Part shown: one piece after another, positions 17,214 through 26,132 of the stretch
Numbering within the stretch: the first letter of the stretch is position 1
How the letters are laid out: each line of letters starts with the position of its first letter
Assembly: GCF_965249985.1 (NCBI RefSeq)
Contig: NZ_OZ252280.1
Origin: Algiphilus sp022763315
GTDB taxonomy: Bacteria > Pseudomonadota > Gammaproteobacteria > Nevskiales > Nevskiaceae
DNA length: 64,000 nt
Reading direction: 5' to 3' (one strand)
Notes under the pieces: model-generated
What the model saw: only the letters and a program-made list of their open reading frames with translations
Databases searched by the model: none
What the model was told of the DNA's origin: nothing
Translations under genes and position numbers: made by a program

Positions 17214-18155
17214 ATGGCCCTTGCCCCCGACGTTCGCGCCTTCCTTGAGCAACTGGCGGCCAGCGGCGCACCCCCTTTTCATACCTTGCCGCCCGAGGCG
17301 GCGCGCGCCGCCTATCGCCAGCTCTTCGCCCTGCTGCCGGCGGATGACGCCGAGATCGGCGGGACGCGCGAGCTCGAAATCGTCACGCCAGGCACGCGTA
17401 TCGCGGCGCGGCTCTACCTGCCGGCCCAGCCGGAGGGTCCACCGCCCGTTTTGATCTACTTCCACGGTGGGGGTTTCGTGGTCGGCGATGTCGAGACCTA
17501 CGACAGCCTGTGCCGCGCCCTGTGTGCGGGGAGCGACTGCGCCGTGGTTTCGGTGGACTACCGCCTTGCCCCGGAACATCGCTTCCCAGCCGCATGCGAT
17601 GACAGCCTGAATGCGACACGCTGGATTGCCCAGCAGGCCACAGAGCTCGGGGTCGATGGCGCACGCATTGCCCTGGGTGGCGACAGCGCCGGCGGCAACC
17701 TGGCGGCGGTCACGGCGCAGCGTCTGCGCGACGAAGGCGGCCCGGTATTGCGCGGGCAGCTATTGATCTATCCAGCCACCGCAGTCAGCGACACGCCCAC
17801 CGCCTCGATGCAGGACAACGCCGAGGGCTATCTGCTCACCCGGGCGGATGTCGAAAACTTCACCACGCATTATCTCGGTGATGCCGCAGGTGATCATCCG
17901 CACGCGTCCCCGCTGTTTGCCACCCGCTTGGACCAACTGCCCCCTGCCCGCGTGATCACGGCAGAGTACGACCCGCTTCGCGACGAGGGGCGCGCCTATG
18001 CAGACGCGCTCGAAAAGGCGGGCGTTGCAGTCACGCGCGCACATCACGCGGATACGATCCACGGTTTTGTCACCTTCTTCACGCTACTCGCTGGCGGCCG
18101 CCGCGAGGTGGACGCCAGTTGCCAATGGTTGCGCGAGGTGCTGCACACGCGCTGA
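17214..18155 (+). CDS. HSL-type alpha/beta hydrolase (esterase)
   Basis: A 313-residue hormone-sensitive-lipase-family esterase. The oxyanion-hole HGGG is at 84–87 (IYFHGGGFVVGD), the nucleophile Ser158 is in GGDSAGGN, the acid Asp in EYDPLRDEG, and the His in TIHGF near the C-terminus. Such enzymes hydrolyse short-to-medium acyl esters in the cytoplasm. The start follows an AGGAGA ribosome site by about seven bases. Single gene, divergent from prpB; it converges with the beta-helix gene through a shared terminator region. Confidence 0.93.
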   Translation: MALAPDVRAFLEQLAASGAPPFHTLPPEAARAAYRQLFALLPADDAEIGGTRELEIVTPGTRIAARLYLPAQPEGPPPVLIYFHGGGFVVGDVETYDSLCRALCAGSDCAVVSVDYRLAPEHRFPAACDDSLNATRWIAQQATELGVDGARIALGGDSAGGNLAAVTAQRLRDEGGPVLRGQLLIYPATAVSDTPTASMQDNAEGYLLTRADVENFTTHYLGDAAGDHPHASPLFATRLDQLPPARVITAEYDPLRDEGRAYADALEKAGVAVTRAHHADTIHGFVTFFTLLAGGRREVDASCQWLREVLHTR

Positions 18156-18168
18156 GCGCGCAGCCACC

Positions 18169-18202
18169 AAAAAAGAAAGGCCACCAGCCGAAGCTGGTGG
18201 CC
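18169..18202 (-). terminator. Rho-independent terminator of the beta-helix gene
   Basis: A perfect 10-bp stem (GGCCACCAGC / GCTGGTGGCC) closes a CGAA tetraloop. Read on the minus strand it is followed by a T-rich run (TTTCTTTTTT), making a classical intrinsic terminator 28 bases after the beta-helix stop. On the plus strand the hairpin could also end the esterase transcript, but no T-run follows there. Confidence 0.9.
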
Positions 18203-18229
18203 TCAATGAGACATCTCTTGGAGGAGAGC

Positions 18230-21200
18230 CTACTCGCCAGAGCCGTCATCAAAGATGAGACGCGGCCCTTGCTGCGGTAGTTCAAGACCTTGCGGAGGCA
18301 GGCCCGTCTGCGCCCCCGTGGCGTCGACGGTATCGAGAACGGCGCGCACCGAGGTATCGCTGCCGTCGTCCGCGCCCAACCGTGGCGTGGTGCCGTCACA
18401 GGCGCTCACAGCAAGGGCGGCCAAGACGGTGGCTGCGGCCAGCCAGCCGCGACGGCGCGGCGCACCGATCATGCCGAGCGCGAGCAGCGGCGCACCCGCG
18501 CCGCCGGCGAGCAAGGCCAGCTGCGTGCTACCGCCCGTGCTCGCACCGCCAGCGGTGGATGCGTTGTCAGCCGCAATGTCGACGGCCACCAGGTAGCTCT
18601 CGGAGGCGCCGGCAGCAATGGTACGCGGCGGATCAAAGCTCACCGTGAAGCGACCCGCGGTCAGGTCCAGATTCACCGTGGCGTCGCTCACCACGCTTTC
18701 GCCATTATCAATCGCCCCGTTACCGTTCCCGTCGAGGACGAGCCGCGCATTGCGCAAGCGGCCCTGAACATCTCCCACACGATTCAGTTCGCCACTGAAG
18801 CCGTCGACTTGCAGGTTCTCGTCGTTACCGCTGGGGTTGCTGAGCGCGAAAGCCAACAGCGGTACGCCTACATCCCCTGCCGTGACGGTCCGATCCCCGG
18901 TGCCCCCATTGATGGTGGCCGCAGCCACCGGACCCGGCACACGCTCAAAGGCACCGATATCGCAACCCCCATCGGCGGCATCCTCACGCCGCACCTCGCG
19001 CTGATCGATACCGTTGACCCGCATACCAGAGCAGACGGCATCATCGGCCGCGTCGATGGCCGGGCTGCCGTCGTTCAGCGCGTGCGTCTGGGTGCTGCCG
19101 CCATTGGCAGCGAGCACGCCGATCAACGGATCGACATCGCGCTGGTTGCCGCTGCCGCTGATGCTGGCGCCGCTGCTATCGGCGACAAGCGAGAAGCTGG
19201 CACTCACCGCCCCGCTGATATCCGGGCCGGCACCGGTGGCGGTGTTGCCGCCGATCAGGCTGTTGCTGAGGCTGACGACACCGGTGTCTGCGTTGAGCAC
19301 GCCACCGCCGTCTCCAGTGGTGTCATTGTTCGCCACCGTGGTGTTGATCAGCGTCAGATTGCCGGTGGGCTGGTTGAACAGACCGCCGCCGCCGTTGCCG
19401 CTGGCGGCGTTGCCCGAGATCGTGCTGTTGACCACGATCATCTCGGCCTCGCTGAAGTTCCACAGACCACCGCCCTCGTTGGCCGCGGTATTGCCCGAGG
19501 CCGTGGAACGGTCGACGAGGATGGTCGCGTCTCCACCCGTCACGTGGAAAGCGCCGCCATTGCCCGGACTCGGTCCGACACTGTTGCCCTGCATGCGGAG
19601 CCCGGTCAGCGTGATGGTGCTCGCGCCACTGCTGTTGTTGTCTTCGATGCCGCCACCGGCGCGCACTGCGGTGTTGTCGCTGACTGCGCCGCCGGTCACC
19701 GTGAGCTCACTGCCTGTATTCAGAATGCCGCCGCCACTGCCAGCCGCACCGGTGGCGCGATTGCCCGTCACCATCGTCTCGGTCACACGCAGCGCACCGG
19801 CCAGATTGAACAGTCCGCCGCCGCCCTGGTCGGCATCGGCGCCTTCAGCCGTGTTGTTGGCAATGCTGCTGTTGGTCACCGTCATCGTGCCAGCGCCGTT
19901 CCACAGGCCGCCGCCCTCGGCTGAGGCCGTGTTACCGGACACCGTCACATTGCTGAGGCTGGCGTCGCCGGCACCCGTGATGTGCATGCCGCCACCGTTG
20001 CCGGGAGCGGCTCCGGCGGTGTTGTTGCTCAGCACCAGCCCGCCGGACAGATCGGTAGTGGTGTTGGCCGTAGCCTCAATGCCGCCGCCGGCGCGAATCG
20101 CGCTGTTGTCCGAGATTTCACCGCCGCTGACTACCACAACGCCACGATCAGGCATGACCGAATCCGGCCCGAGATTGAAGATGCCGCCACCACTACCGGC
20201 GGCGCCCGTCGCGCTGTTGCCCGAGATCGTGACCGCGTTCAGCTCGACCCGTCCGGTGTTATTGAAGATGCCGCCGCCGCCATCGTCCGCGGCCGCTCCC
20301 GCCGCCTCGTTGTTGGAAATGACGGTGCCATCCACCGTCATCCGGCCCGCACCATTCCACAGCCCGCCGCCTTCGCGTGCAGCGGTATTGCCGTCAATGG
20401 TGCCGCCCGTGATGGCCACACTGCCGCTGCCGGAAATGTGCAGCCCGCCACCGTTTCCGGGTGCATCGCCGGTGCTGTTGCCGGACAGCGTGACATTGCT
20501 CAGCGTGGTGCTGGTGGCCCCCGTGGTCTCGATGCCGCCGCCGGCGCGATTGGAGCGGTTGCCGGTAATCACGGTATCGGTCACCGTCACGGTGCCGGTG
20601 CGAACATCGGAGCCCTTGTTGAGAATGCCGCCGCCGCTGCCTGCATCGCCGTCGGCGCTGTTCGCGGTGATCATGGCGTCAGTAATGATCACGCTGCCCT
20701 CATTATTGAAGACACCACCGCCACCATTGGCGGCATCGTCACCACTGGCGCTATTGCCCGAGATGGTGGTACCGGTGATCTGCATCGTGCCGAAGCCGTT
20801 CCACAGGCCGCCGCCTTCCGCGGTTGCCGTGTTCTCGGAGACTTCGCCACCGGTGATGGTGGCGTCACCGGCGCCGGTGATGTGCAGACCGCCGCCGTTG
20901 CCCGGCACCGGTCCGGTGGTGTTGGCGTTGAGCGTGACGCCATCGAGGGTCGTGGTCGAGTTGGCCCGCGCCTCGATCGCACCACCCGCGCGCTGCGCGC
21001 TGTTGTTATTGAACAGCGTCCCGCTGATGCCCAGCGTCGCGCCTTCGTCATTGAAGATGGCGCCACCGCTACCGGAGCCCATCGGCGCGCTGTTGCTGCT
21101 GATCTCGCCGCCGTCGATGGTCAGATCCCCGGCGTTATAGATCGCGCCGCCGCCCTGATTCGCAGCCATGCCGTTGGCGACGCTGTTGTTGATGTCGACC

Positions 21201-21718
21201 GCGTCCAGCGACACGCTGGAGCCGGCGCGGATCATCATTGCGCCGCCACTCTCGGCGCTGCCACCGTTGGTGACCGAGAGATTCGACACGTTGATGGCCT
21301 GCACGCTGCCCCCGCCACCGGCGGCATCGATCACAAAAGCCTGGATGCCATTGGCATCGATGCTGACCGTGATCGGCGGCAGATCGGAGGCACCGTCAAT
21401 GACGAGATCGTCACTGATCCGCAGTGGTCCCTGCGCGGGATCAAGAGTGACGGTTGCGCCGACGTTGAGCAATCCTGGATCAAAGCGGATGGTGTCGCCA
21501 TCGATGGCACCGGCCGGAGCGTCGCCGACCGCGCTGTCGGTCCGGGCCGCCTCGACGGCTTCACGCAGCGTGATGCCATCGCCCATCGCGATATCGTCGT
21601 CGAGGTTGGTGACGATGTAATCCGTCGCCATCGCATGACCCGTGAGCAGCATGCTGCCTGTCAGCAGCGTAGCGCGCAGTCCACGCCGCCTGATTCTTGT
21701 GTGCGTAGTGCTTTGCAT
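18230..21718 (-). CDS. Giant CSLREA / parallel beta-helix surface protein
   Basis: A 1162-residue exported protein. A long basic signal peptide (RIRRRGLRATLLTGSMLLTGHAMA) is followed by a CSLREA-like start (YIVTNLDDDI...GITLREAVEAA), then about 700 residues of right-handed beta-helix coils rich in GGGLWN, GGGIFN, SGNSA and RAGGGIE. The coils form super-repeats of 146–152 residues beginning at GNGGG (residues 273, 421, 573, 719). A choice-of-anchor-Q-like tail (GSPAIDAADDAVCSG...) and a beta-sandwich follow. The C-terminus has a hydrophobic stretch ended by Arg-Arg-Arg, a second hydrophobic stretch ending in LAVSAC (Cys1107) and a 55-residue acidic tail. The ATG at 21718 follows AGGGAGA; a longer start at 21766 lacks one. 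Likely surface-displayed adhesin or polysaccharide-binding; substrate unknown. Confidence 0.85.
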   Translation of the reverse strand: MQSTTHTRIRRRGLRATLLTGSMLLTGHAMATDYIVTNLDDDIAMGDGITLREAVEAARTDSAVGDAPAGAIDGDTIRFDPGLLNVGATVTLDPAQGPLRISDDLVIDGASDLPPITVSIDANGIQAFVIDAAGGGGSVQAINVSNLSVTNGGSAESGGAMMIRAGSSVSLDAVDINNSVANGMAANQGGGAIYNAGDLTIDGGEISSNSAPMGSGSGGAIFNDEGATLGISGTLFNNNSAQRAGGAIEARANSTTTLDGVTLNANTTGPVPGNGGGLHITGAGDATITGGEVSENTATAEGGGLWNGFGTMQITGTTISGNSASGDDAANGGGGVFNNEGSVIITDAMITANSADGDAGSGGGILNKGSDVRTGTVTVTDTVITGNRSNRAGGGIETTGATSTTLSNVTLSGNSTGDAPGNGGGLHISGSGSVAITGGTIDGNTAAREGGGLWNGAGRMTVDGTVISNNEAAGAAADDGGGGIFNNTGRVELNAVTISGNSATGAAGSGGGIFNLGPDSVMPDRGVVVVSGGEISDNSAIRAGGGIEATANTTTDLSGGLVLSNNTAGAAPGNGGGMHITGAGDASLSNVTVSGNTASAEGGGLWNGAGTMTVTNSSIANNTAEGADADQGGGGLFNLAGALRVTETMVTGNRATGAAGSGGGILNTGSELTVTGGAVSDNTAVRAGGGIEDNNSSGASTITLTGLRMQGNSVGPSPGNGGAFHVTGGDATILVDRSTASGNTAANEGGGLWNFSEAEMIVVNSTISGNAASGNGGGGLFNQPTGNLTLINTTVANNDTTGDGGGVLNADTGVVSLSNSLIGGNTATGAGPDISGAVSASFSLVADSSGASISGSGNQRDVDPLIGVLAANGGSTQTHALNDGSPAIDAADDAVCSGMRVNGIDQREVRREDAADGGCDIGAFERVPGPVAAATINGGTGDRTVTAGDVGVPLLAFALSNPSGNDENLQVDGFSGELNRVGDVQGRLRNARLVLDGNGNGAIDNGESVVSDATVNLDLTAGRFTVSFDPPRTIAAGASESYLVAVDIAADNASTAGGASTGGSTQLALLAGGAGAPLLALGMIGAPRRRGWLAAATVLAALAVSACDGTTPRLGADDGSDTSVRAVLDTVDATGAQTGLPPQGLELPQQGPRLIFDDGSGE
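19565..20902 (-). repeat. Three in-gene super-repeats of the beta-helix
   Basis: Three consecutive imperfect repeats inside the beta-helix gene: 20902–20459 (148 codons), 20458–20003 (152) and 20002–19565 (146). A fourth, shorter copy follows to about 19240 and a partial one precedes. Each holds the same ordered landmarks: GNGGG[LM]HI, EGGGLWNG, GGGG[VIL]FN, GSGGGI[LF]N and RAGGGIE. This means roughly five coils per super-repeat and growth by duplication of a multi-coil block. Confidence 0.85.
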
Positions 21719-21927
21719 CCGATGTCTCCCTGTTGCCCGGTAGAAAAGCGGTCGAAGCAGATGCAAGGCTGCATCTGACCCCCCACTTCACCTGTTACGC
21801 ATCCGTGACCGCGATGGATGCAGCATCACTTGGCAACCACGGTGAGACGCACAGAAAACAGCACGGGGCAGCCGGCAGCAGGCATGCTGCGGCGCGAGAG
21901 AAAAACAGGGGAAACGCGCCCCTCCCC
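21719..21927. promoter_or_regulatory. Gap between Fe-ADH and beta-helix genes
   Basis: A 209-base non-coding stretch. It should hold the beta-helix promoter (minus strand) and the end of the Fe-ADH transcript. A small 6-bp hairpin (GCAGCA–GGCA–TGCTGC) is visible near 21880. No T-run terminator and no confident promoter hexamers were found. Confidence 0.3.
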
Positions 21928-23115
21928 TTAACCCCAGGCGCGCTCGAGGATGGCCATGAGCTGGTCGCGATCGGCTTCCTTGGGATTGAAGATGATCGAT
22001 CCGTCGTCGATGGCGAGGGCGGCGATGTCCTCCAGCTGACTGCGCTGCACCTTGCCGGTTTCGCGCAGCGTCCTGGCCAGACCGGCGCGCTCGTAGAGCT
22101 GATCGCGCAGATCGCGGATATGCCGGATCACCTTGTCCGTGCGCTGGCCGGCGGGGGTGGCGGCGTAGACCTCCGGACCCGCCAGCGGCAGCAGCAGTTC
22201 GCCGATACGCTCGCCATTGACGTCGCGGTTGTACTCCAGCGCATAGGGCAGAAAGAGGTTCATGCACAGCCCGTGCGGAAGGTGACAGACCGCACCCAGC
22301 GAATGGCCGAGCGCGTGCACCAGCCCCACCATCGAGTTCGAGAAGGCGATACCGGCCATTGTCGAGGCCTGCGCCAGTTCCAGCCGCACCGCCGGGTCCT
22401 TCGGGGTCTCCAGCGCCTTCAGCAGGTTGGCGCTGATCTTGCGAATGGCGCCGGTGGCATAGGCATCGCTGAGCGGGTTGGCCGCCATGCAGGTATAGGC
22501 CTCCACGGCGTGCGTCATCGCGTCCATGCCGGTCATCGCGGTGATGTGCGGCGGCAGGGTCAGCGTCATGCGCGGATCGAGCACGGCGGCGTTAGGCATC
22601 AGGAAATAGGACGTGAAGGGCACCTTCACACCGCGTTCGGTGTCCGACACCACGGCCACCATGGTGACCTCCGAGCCCGTACCGGAGGTCGTCGGGACCA
22701 CGAACAGCGGATTCAGCGCGTGCGGCAGATTGTGTGCGCCCGAGTACTTCACCAGTTCGTCGCCGCCCAAGGTCACCAAAATATTGGCCGCCTTGCTGGT
22801 ATCGATGACCGAGCCGCCACCAATGGCAATGATCGCGTCGCAGTCATTGTCGCGATAGAGCGCCGCTGCCGCGCGTACGGTTTCGAGACTGGAGTCCGGC
22901 GGCACATCGTCGAAGACAGCGCGAATCTCGGTCTCGGCATCGGCAAAGGCCTGCTCCACCGGCGCCAGCAGACCGGCCTTGCGCACGCCCGCATCGGTAA
23001 TGATCATCGGGCGCTTGGCACCCAGCGCGGAGAGTTCGTAGGGCACATGTTCCAGTGCCTGATGACCGGCAATGGTCTTCACCGGACAGAAGAATTCGTA
23101 GTAGGACTTGCTCAT
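21928..23115 (-). CDS. Iron-containing alcohol dehydrogenase
   Basis: A 395-residue group-III Fe-dependent alcohol dehydrogenase. The NAD-binding IGGGSVID is at about 98, TTSGTGSEVT follows, and the metal ligands lie in MDAMTHAVEAY, GLVHALGHSLGAVCHLPHGL (three His in the family signature). It oxidises a primary alcohol or reduces an aldehyde in the cytoplasm; chain length is not readable from sequence. It starts four bases after the stop of the SCP2-like gene, forming a two-gene unit. Confidence 0.93.
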   Translation of the reverse strand: MSKSYYEFFCPVKTIAGHQALEHVPYELSALGAKRPMIITDAGVRKAGLLAPVEQAFADAETEIRAVFDDVPPDSSLETVRAAAALYRDNDCDAIIAIGGGSVIDTSKAANILVTLGGDELVKYSGAHNLPHALNPLFVVPTTSGTGSEVTMVAVVSDTERGVKVPFTSYFLMPNAAVLDPRMTLTLPPHITAMTGMDAMTHAVEAYTCMAANPLSDAYATGAIRKISANLLKALETPKDPAVRLELAQASTMAGIAFSNSMVGLVHALGHSLGAVCHLPHGLCMNLFLPYALEYNRDVNGERIGELLLPLAGPEVYAATPAGQRTDKVIRHIRDLRDQLYERAGLARTLRETGKVQRSQLEDIAALAIDDGSIIFNPKEADRDQLMAILERAWG

Positions 23116-23119
23116 TGCG

Positions 23120-23623
23120 TTATTTCCCCGTGACGAAACTGGCTGCGACGCGGCCGTAGATGCGGCTGCCGCGCAAGAGTTTGCTGACCAAGGGCACCTT
23201 GCCGTAGTCCTTCACTGCACGCGTTGCTACCAGCTTGGGCAGGATCAGTTTCTCCATCCGGTTGAGGCAACGCACCAGCCGGATCGCATCCGACACATTG
23301 CCGTCGGCCACCATGCGATCGTTGGCAAAGGCACGCGCGGTGCCCTCCTGGAAGGACAGCACCAGAAAGGCGTGCTCGATGTGCTTGAACCGGATCACCA
23401 GATCCGGTGCCTGGCTGCTTTTGGCATCGGGCTCGAGATAGCCGCCGTCCGCAATGCGAAGGACGAAGCCAGGCCCCGAGGGATACACCGTCATGGCAAA
23501 GCGATAACCCGGCCGAAAACCCGAGAATTCACGGCGGATCTCTTCATCACTGCGTGATGCCGCAACGAGACCGCGACTGATGACATTCATCATCAAGGCG
23601 ACATACGAATGCTTGGCAGACAT
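23120..23623 (-). CDS. SCP2-like lipid-binding protein (tentative)
   Basis: A 167-residue cytoplasmic protein without signal peptide. The central part (GYRFAMTVYPSGPGFVLRIADGGY...PDLVIRFKHIEHAFLVLSFQEGTARAFANDRMVADGNVSDAIRLVR) has the beta-rich then helical pattern and the low-affinity-pocket look of SCP2 sterol-carrier-like domains. The assignment is by pattern only. Lying four bases before an Fe-ADH gene suggests it delivers or holds a hydrophobic alcohol for that enzyme. In some pseudomonads a small protein of unknown function is similarly linked to long-chain alcohol dehydrogenases. Confidence 0.55.
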   Translation of the reverse strand: MSAKHSYVALMMNVISRGLVAASRSDEEIRREFSGFRPGYRFAMTVYPSGPGFVLRIADGGYLEPDAKSSQAPDLVIRFKHIEHAFLVLSFQEGTARAFANDRMVADGNVSDAIRLVRCLNRMEKLILPKLVATRAVKDYGKVPLVSKLLRGSRIYGRVAASFVTGK

Positions 23624-23738
23624 AGGCGGCTGGCTCCCTACGGTAGTACCGAAGGAGGGCAGTGTAATGGCTCGATGGCGATATCGGCGCCAGTGTCAGG
23701 CGATGCGTGGCGCAGCCCGGGCGCGGCAGACTTACGCG

Positions 23739-24317
23739 CTACTCAGAGCGCTTTTCAACGGTGAGCTTCGAAAACCAGCGATCGTCCGGGTTGCCCTCGA
23801 AGCGCAGCGCGTGTGGAAAAGGCGGCACATTCAGGTCATCGGGCGGACCGGCGATGACATCCAGATCCACAATGGTGGGCGTCCCCGCATAGCCGTCCGC
23901 CGTGCGCTGCAGCGAGTAGATCAAGCCATTGCGCAGGTTCGCGCCAAAGTCATCGGGCGGTTTGTAGAAGAACAGCAGCTGGTGCTCCAGCCAGATTGGA
24001 CTCCCCTCCGGCATGTGGTTCGGACTGGCGTAGGGGTAGGGCACTCGGCATTGCAGTTCATTCTCGCCCGCAAGGCACTTGAACTCGCGCATCGACAGGA
24101 AGTAGTCGGTAAAGACGGAGCGGTCGATGTCCACTTCGAAACGGGTTTCATCGCCGACGGTCCGAAAGTCGACCTTGCCGATCACGATCTTCGTCCCGTC
24201 GCTGGCGTGCAATGCAATCGCGTGTACGCCTTGCGGCAGCCCGTCATCGGCATGGGCAAAGGTGGTGCCCACCAGCAGTAGGGCCCCCCTGAGGAACTTC
24301 CACCGTATCCATGCCAT
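23739..24317 (-). CDS. Exported hypothetical protein
   Basis: A 192-residue protein with a Sec signal peptide (MAWIRWKFLRGALLLVGTTFAHA) and a mature domain I do not recognise. Visible features: HASDGTKIVIGKVDF, a Cys pair (FKCLAGENELQCRVPYPYASPNHMP) likely disulfide-bonded, and a C-terminal DLDVIAGPPDDLNVPPFPHALRF. Beta-rich and periplasmic by inference. The start at 24317 is chosen because it begins the signal peptide; the longer frame is not plausible. No operon partner is obvious: aceF stops 120 bases upstream on the same strand. Confidence 0.62.
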   Translation of the reverse strand: MAWIRWKFLRGALLLVGTTFAHADDGLPQGVHAIALHASDGTKIVIGKVDFRTVGDETRFEVDIDRSVFTDYFLSMREFKCLAGENELQCRVPYPYASPNHMPEGSPIWLEHQLLFFYKPPDDFGANLRNGLIYSLQRTADGYAGTPTIVDLDVIAGPPDDLNVPPFPHALRFEGNPDDRWFSKLTVEKRSE

Positions 24318-24437
24318 GGCGATGCGCTTCGAGCCGCGAACAGGGTTGAGCGTATCCGAGTTCGAACTGCGGCGCGTGCAGACCGCAGCATGGCACTGCA
24401 GCCCGGAATCGCCACGCACGCGGAGATGCAAGAGCCG

Positions 24438-26132
24438 TTACAGCATGGCGCGGCGCAAGTCCTCCAGCAGGCCCTTGAGATGCACGATGAAGCGCGCCGC
24501 GGCGGCACCGTCGATGACGCGGTGGTCATAGGACAGCGACAGCGGACACATCAGCCGAGGCTCGAACTGCGCCCCATCCCACACGGGCTGCATGCTCGCC
24601 TTCGAAACCCCCAGAATCGCAACTTCCGGCGCGTTGATGATGGGCGTGAAGTGACTGCCGCCAATGCCGCCAAGGCTGGAAACGGAAAAGCACCCGCCCT
24701 GCATCTCGTCCGGCTTGAGCTTGCCGTCGCGCGCCTTTGCCGCCAGCGCGGCGCACTCAGCGCCCAGCGTACGCACGGACTTGTCCCAGACATCGCGCAC
24801 CACCGGCACCAGCAGGCCATTGGGCGTGTCGGCCGCGAAGCCGATGTGGCAGTACTGCTTGAGGATCAGCTGCTGGCCATCGGCGCTCAGCGAACTGTTG
24901 AATTCCGGGAACTGGCGCAGCGCGCTGGCCACGGCCTTGATGACGAAGGGCAGCAGGGTCAGCTTCTGTTCGGCGGTGCTTTCCTGCTTGCGGAAGGCTT
25001 CCAGATCCGTGATGTCCGCCTGATCCGTCTGGGTCACATGCGGAATCAGCAACCAGTTGCGGTGAAGATTGTTGGCACTGATGCGCCGGATGCGCGCCAG
25101 GTCCCGCGTCTCCACGGCGCCAAAGCGGCTGAAATCCACTTCTGGCTGGGTGGGCAGGCCCGCGCCGCCTGCCGCGGCAGGCGCGGCGGCCGGCGCTTCT
25201 GAGAGCCGGCCTTTGACGAAGTGCTGCACATCCTCGCGCAGGATGCGGCCCTTGGCACCGCTGCCTTTGACCTGCTGCAAATCCACACCCAGCTCCCGCG
25301 CGAAGCGCCGCACCGCCGGACTGGCGTGTGGGAGCAGCGTGCTGTCGCCTTGCGGCTGCATGCGGGGCCCCTGCCCCTGGGCATCGGCTGCCGGCGCCGC
25401 CGTTGAGCGGGCTGCGGGCGCCGGCTCGGGTTCGGGTGGTGGCGCCGATGCGGCTTGCGGTGCCGACTCGTCTGCCGCTGCGGGGGCAGCCGCGGGAGCT
25501 GCGGCCTGTCCGTCGGCGGCGTTGAGCACGCAGATGGCATCGCCCTCGGACACGGTATCACCCACCTTCACGGCCAGCGACGCCACCGTACCGGCGCGCG
25601 GCGAAGGCACTTCCATGGTGGACTTGTCCGATTCGAGCACGATCAAGGGCTGATCCGCCTCGACGCTGTCGCCATCGGCGACGAGCACCTCGATCACGGG
25701 CACGTCCTTGAAGTCGCCGATATCGGGCACCGGGATGGTTTCGCTTGCCTGCCCGCGATCGCCACCGGCCGGCGCAGCAGCCGCCCCCGCCTCGGGCTCA
25801 GGCTCAGGCTCAGGCTCAGGTTGCGGTTCTGGCTCGGGCTCTGGTTGCGGCTCGGGCGCTGCCTCGGCCTGATCAACCTCAGACGGGGTCTCGGCCGGCG
25901 CGAGCGTGCAGATGGTGTCGCCCTCAGTGACGGTATCGCCCACCTTCAGCGCCAGGGATTCAATGGTGCCCGCCTCCGGTGCCGGCACCTCCATGGTGGA
26001 CTTGTCGGATTCGAGCACGATCAAGGGCTGATCGGCTTCCACCTGATCGCCCACGGCAACCAGGATCTCGATGACCGGCACGTCCTTGAAATCGCCGATG
26101 TCCGGTACGGCAACCGTCTTTGCGCCCGCCAT
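24438..26132 (-). CDS. aceF: Pyruvate dehydrogenase E2, dihydrolipoyl acetyltransferase
   Basis: A 564-residue E2 core. Two lipoyl domains carry the lipoylated lysines at Lys44 and Lys170, both in ESDKSTMEVP. They are joined by a Pro/Glu-rich linker (about 92–115), then an Ala/Pro linker, a peripheral subunit-binding domain (SPAVRRFARELGVDLQQVKGSGAKGRI) and the catalytic domain with DHRVIDGAAAARF. Transfers acetyl groups to CoA. The ATG overlaps the last base of the aceE stop (TGATG), so translation is coupled. No lpd gene follows, so E3 must come from elsewhere. Confidence 0.97.
   Translation of the reverse strand: MAGAKTVAVPDIGDFKDVPVIEILVAVGDQVEADQPLIVLESDKSTMEVPAPEAGTIESLALKVGDTVTEGDTICTLAPAETPSEVDQAEAAPEPQPEPEPEPQPEPEPEPEPEAGAAAAPAGGDRGQASETIPVPDIGDFKDVPVIEVLVADGDSVEADQPLIVLESDKSTMEVPSPRAGTVASLAVKVGDTVSEGDAICVLNAADGQAAAPAAAPAAADESAPQAASAPPPEPEPAPAARSTAAPAADAQGQGPRMQPQGDSTLLPHASPAVRRFARELGVDLQQVKGSGAKGRILREDVQHFVKGRLSEAPAAAPAAAGGAGLPTQPEVDFSRFGAVETRDLARIRRISANNLHRNWLLIPHVTQTDQADITDLEAFRKQESTAEQKLTLLPFVIKAVASALRQFPEFNSSLSADGQQLILKQYCHIGFAADTPNGLLVPVVRDVWDKSVRTLGAECAALAAKARDGKLKPDEMQGGCFSVSSLGGIGGSHFTPIINAPEVAILGVSKASMQPVWDGAQFEPRLMCPLSLSYDHRVIDGAAAARFIVHLKGLLEDLRRAML
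25789..25862 (-). repeat. Pro-Glu hexamer repeat in the aceF linker
   Basis: Imperfect tandem 6-base units (GGCTCA and GGCTCG/GGTTGC variants on the plus strand) encode alternating Pro-Glu with some Pro-Gln, residues about 92–115 of E2. Four exact GGCTCA units are adjacent. The unit length keeps frame, so slippage would only alter linker length. Confidence 0.75.

Noticed and set aside
19565..20902. Repeats considered as a CRISPR array
   Set aside because: Units are about 440 bases, imperfect and in frame within one gene, not short repeats with unique spacers.
18290..21778. Three long plus-strand frames antisense to the beta-helix gene
   Set aside because: They mirror its repeats (Pro/Val- or Ala/Arg-rich) and lack starts with ribosome sites; the minus frame has signal peptide, domain and terminator.
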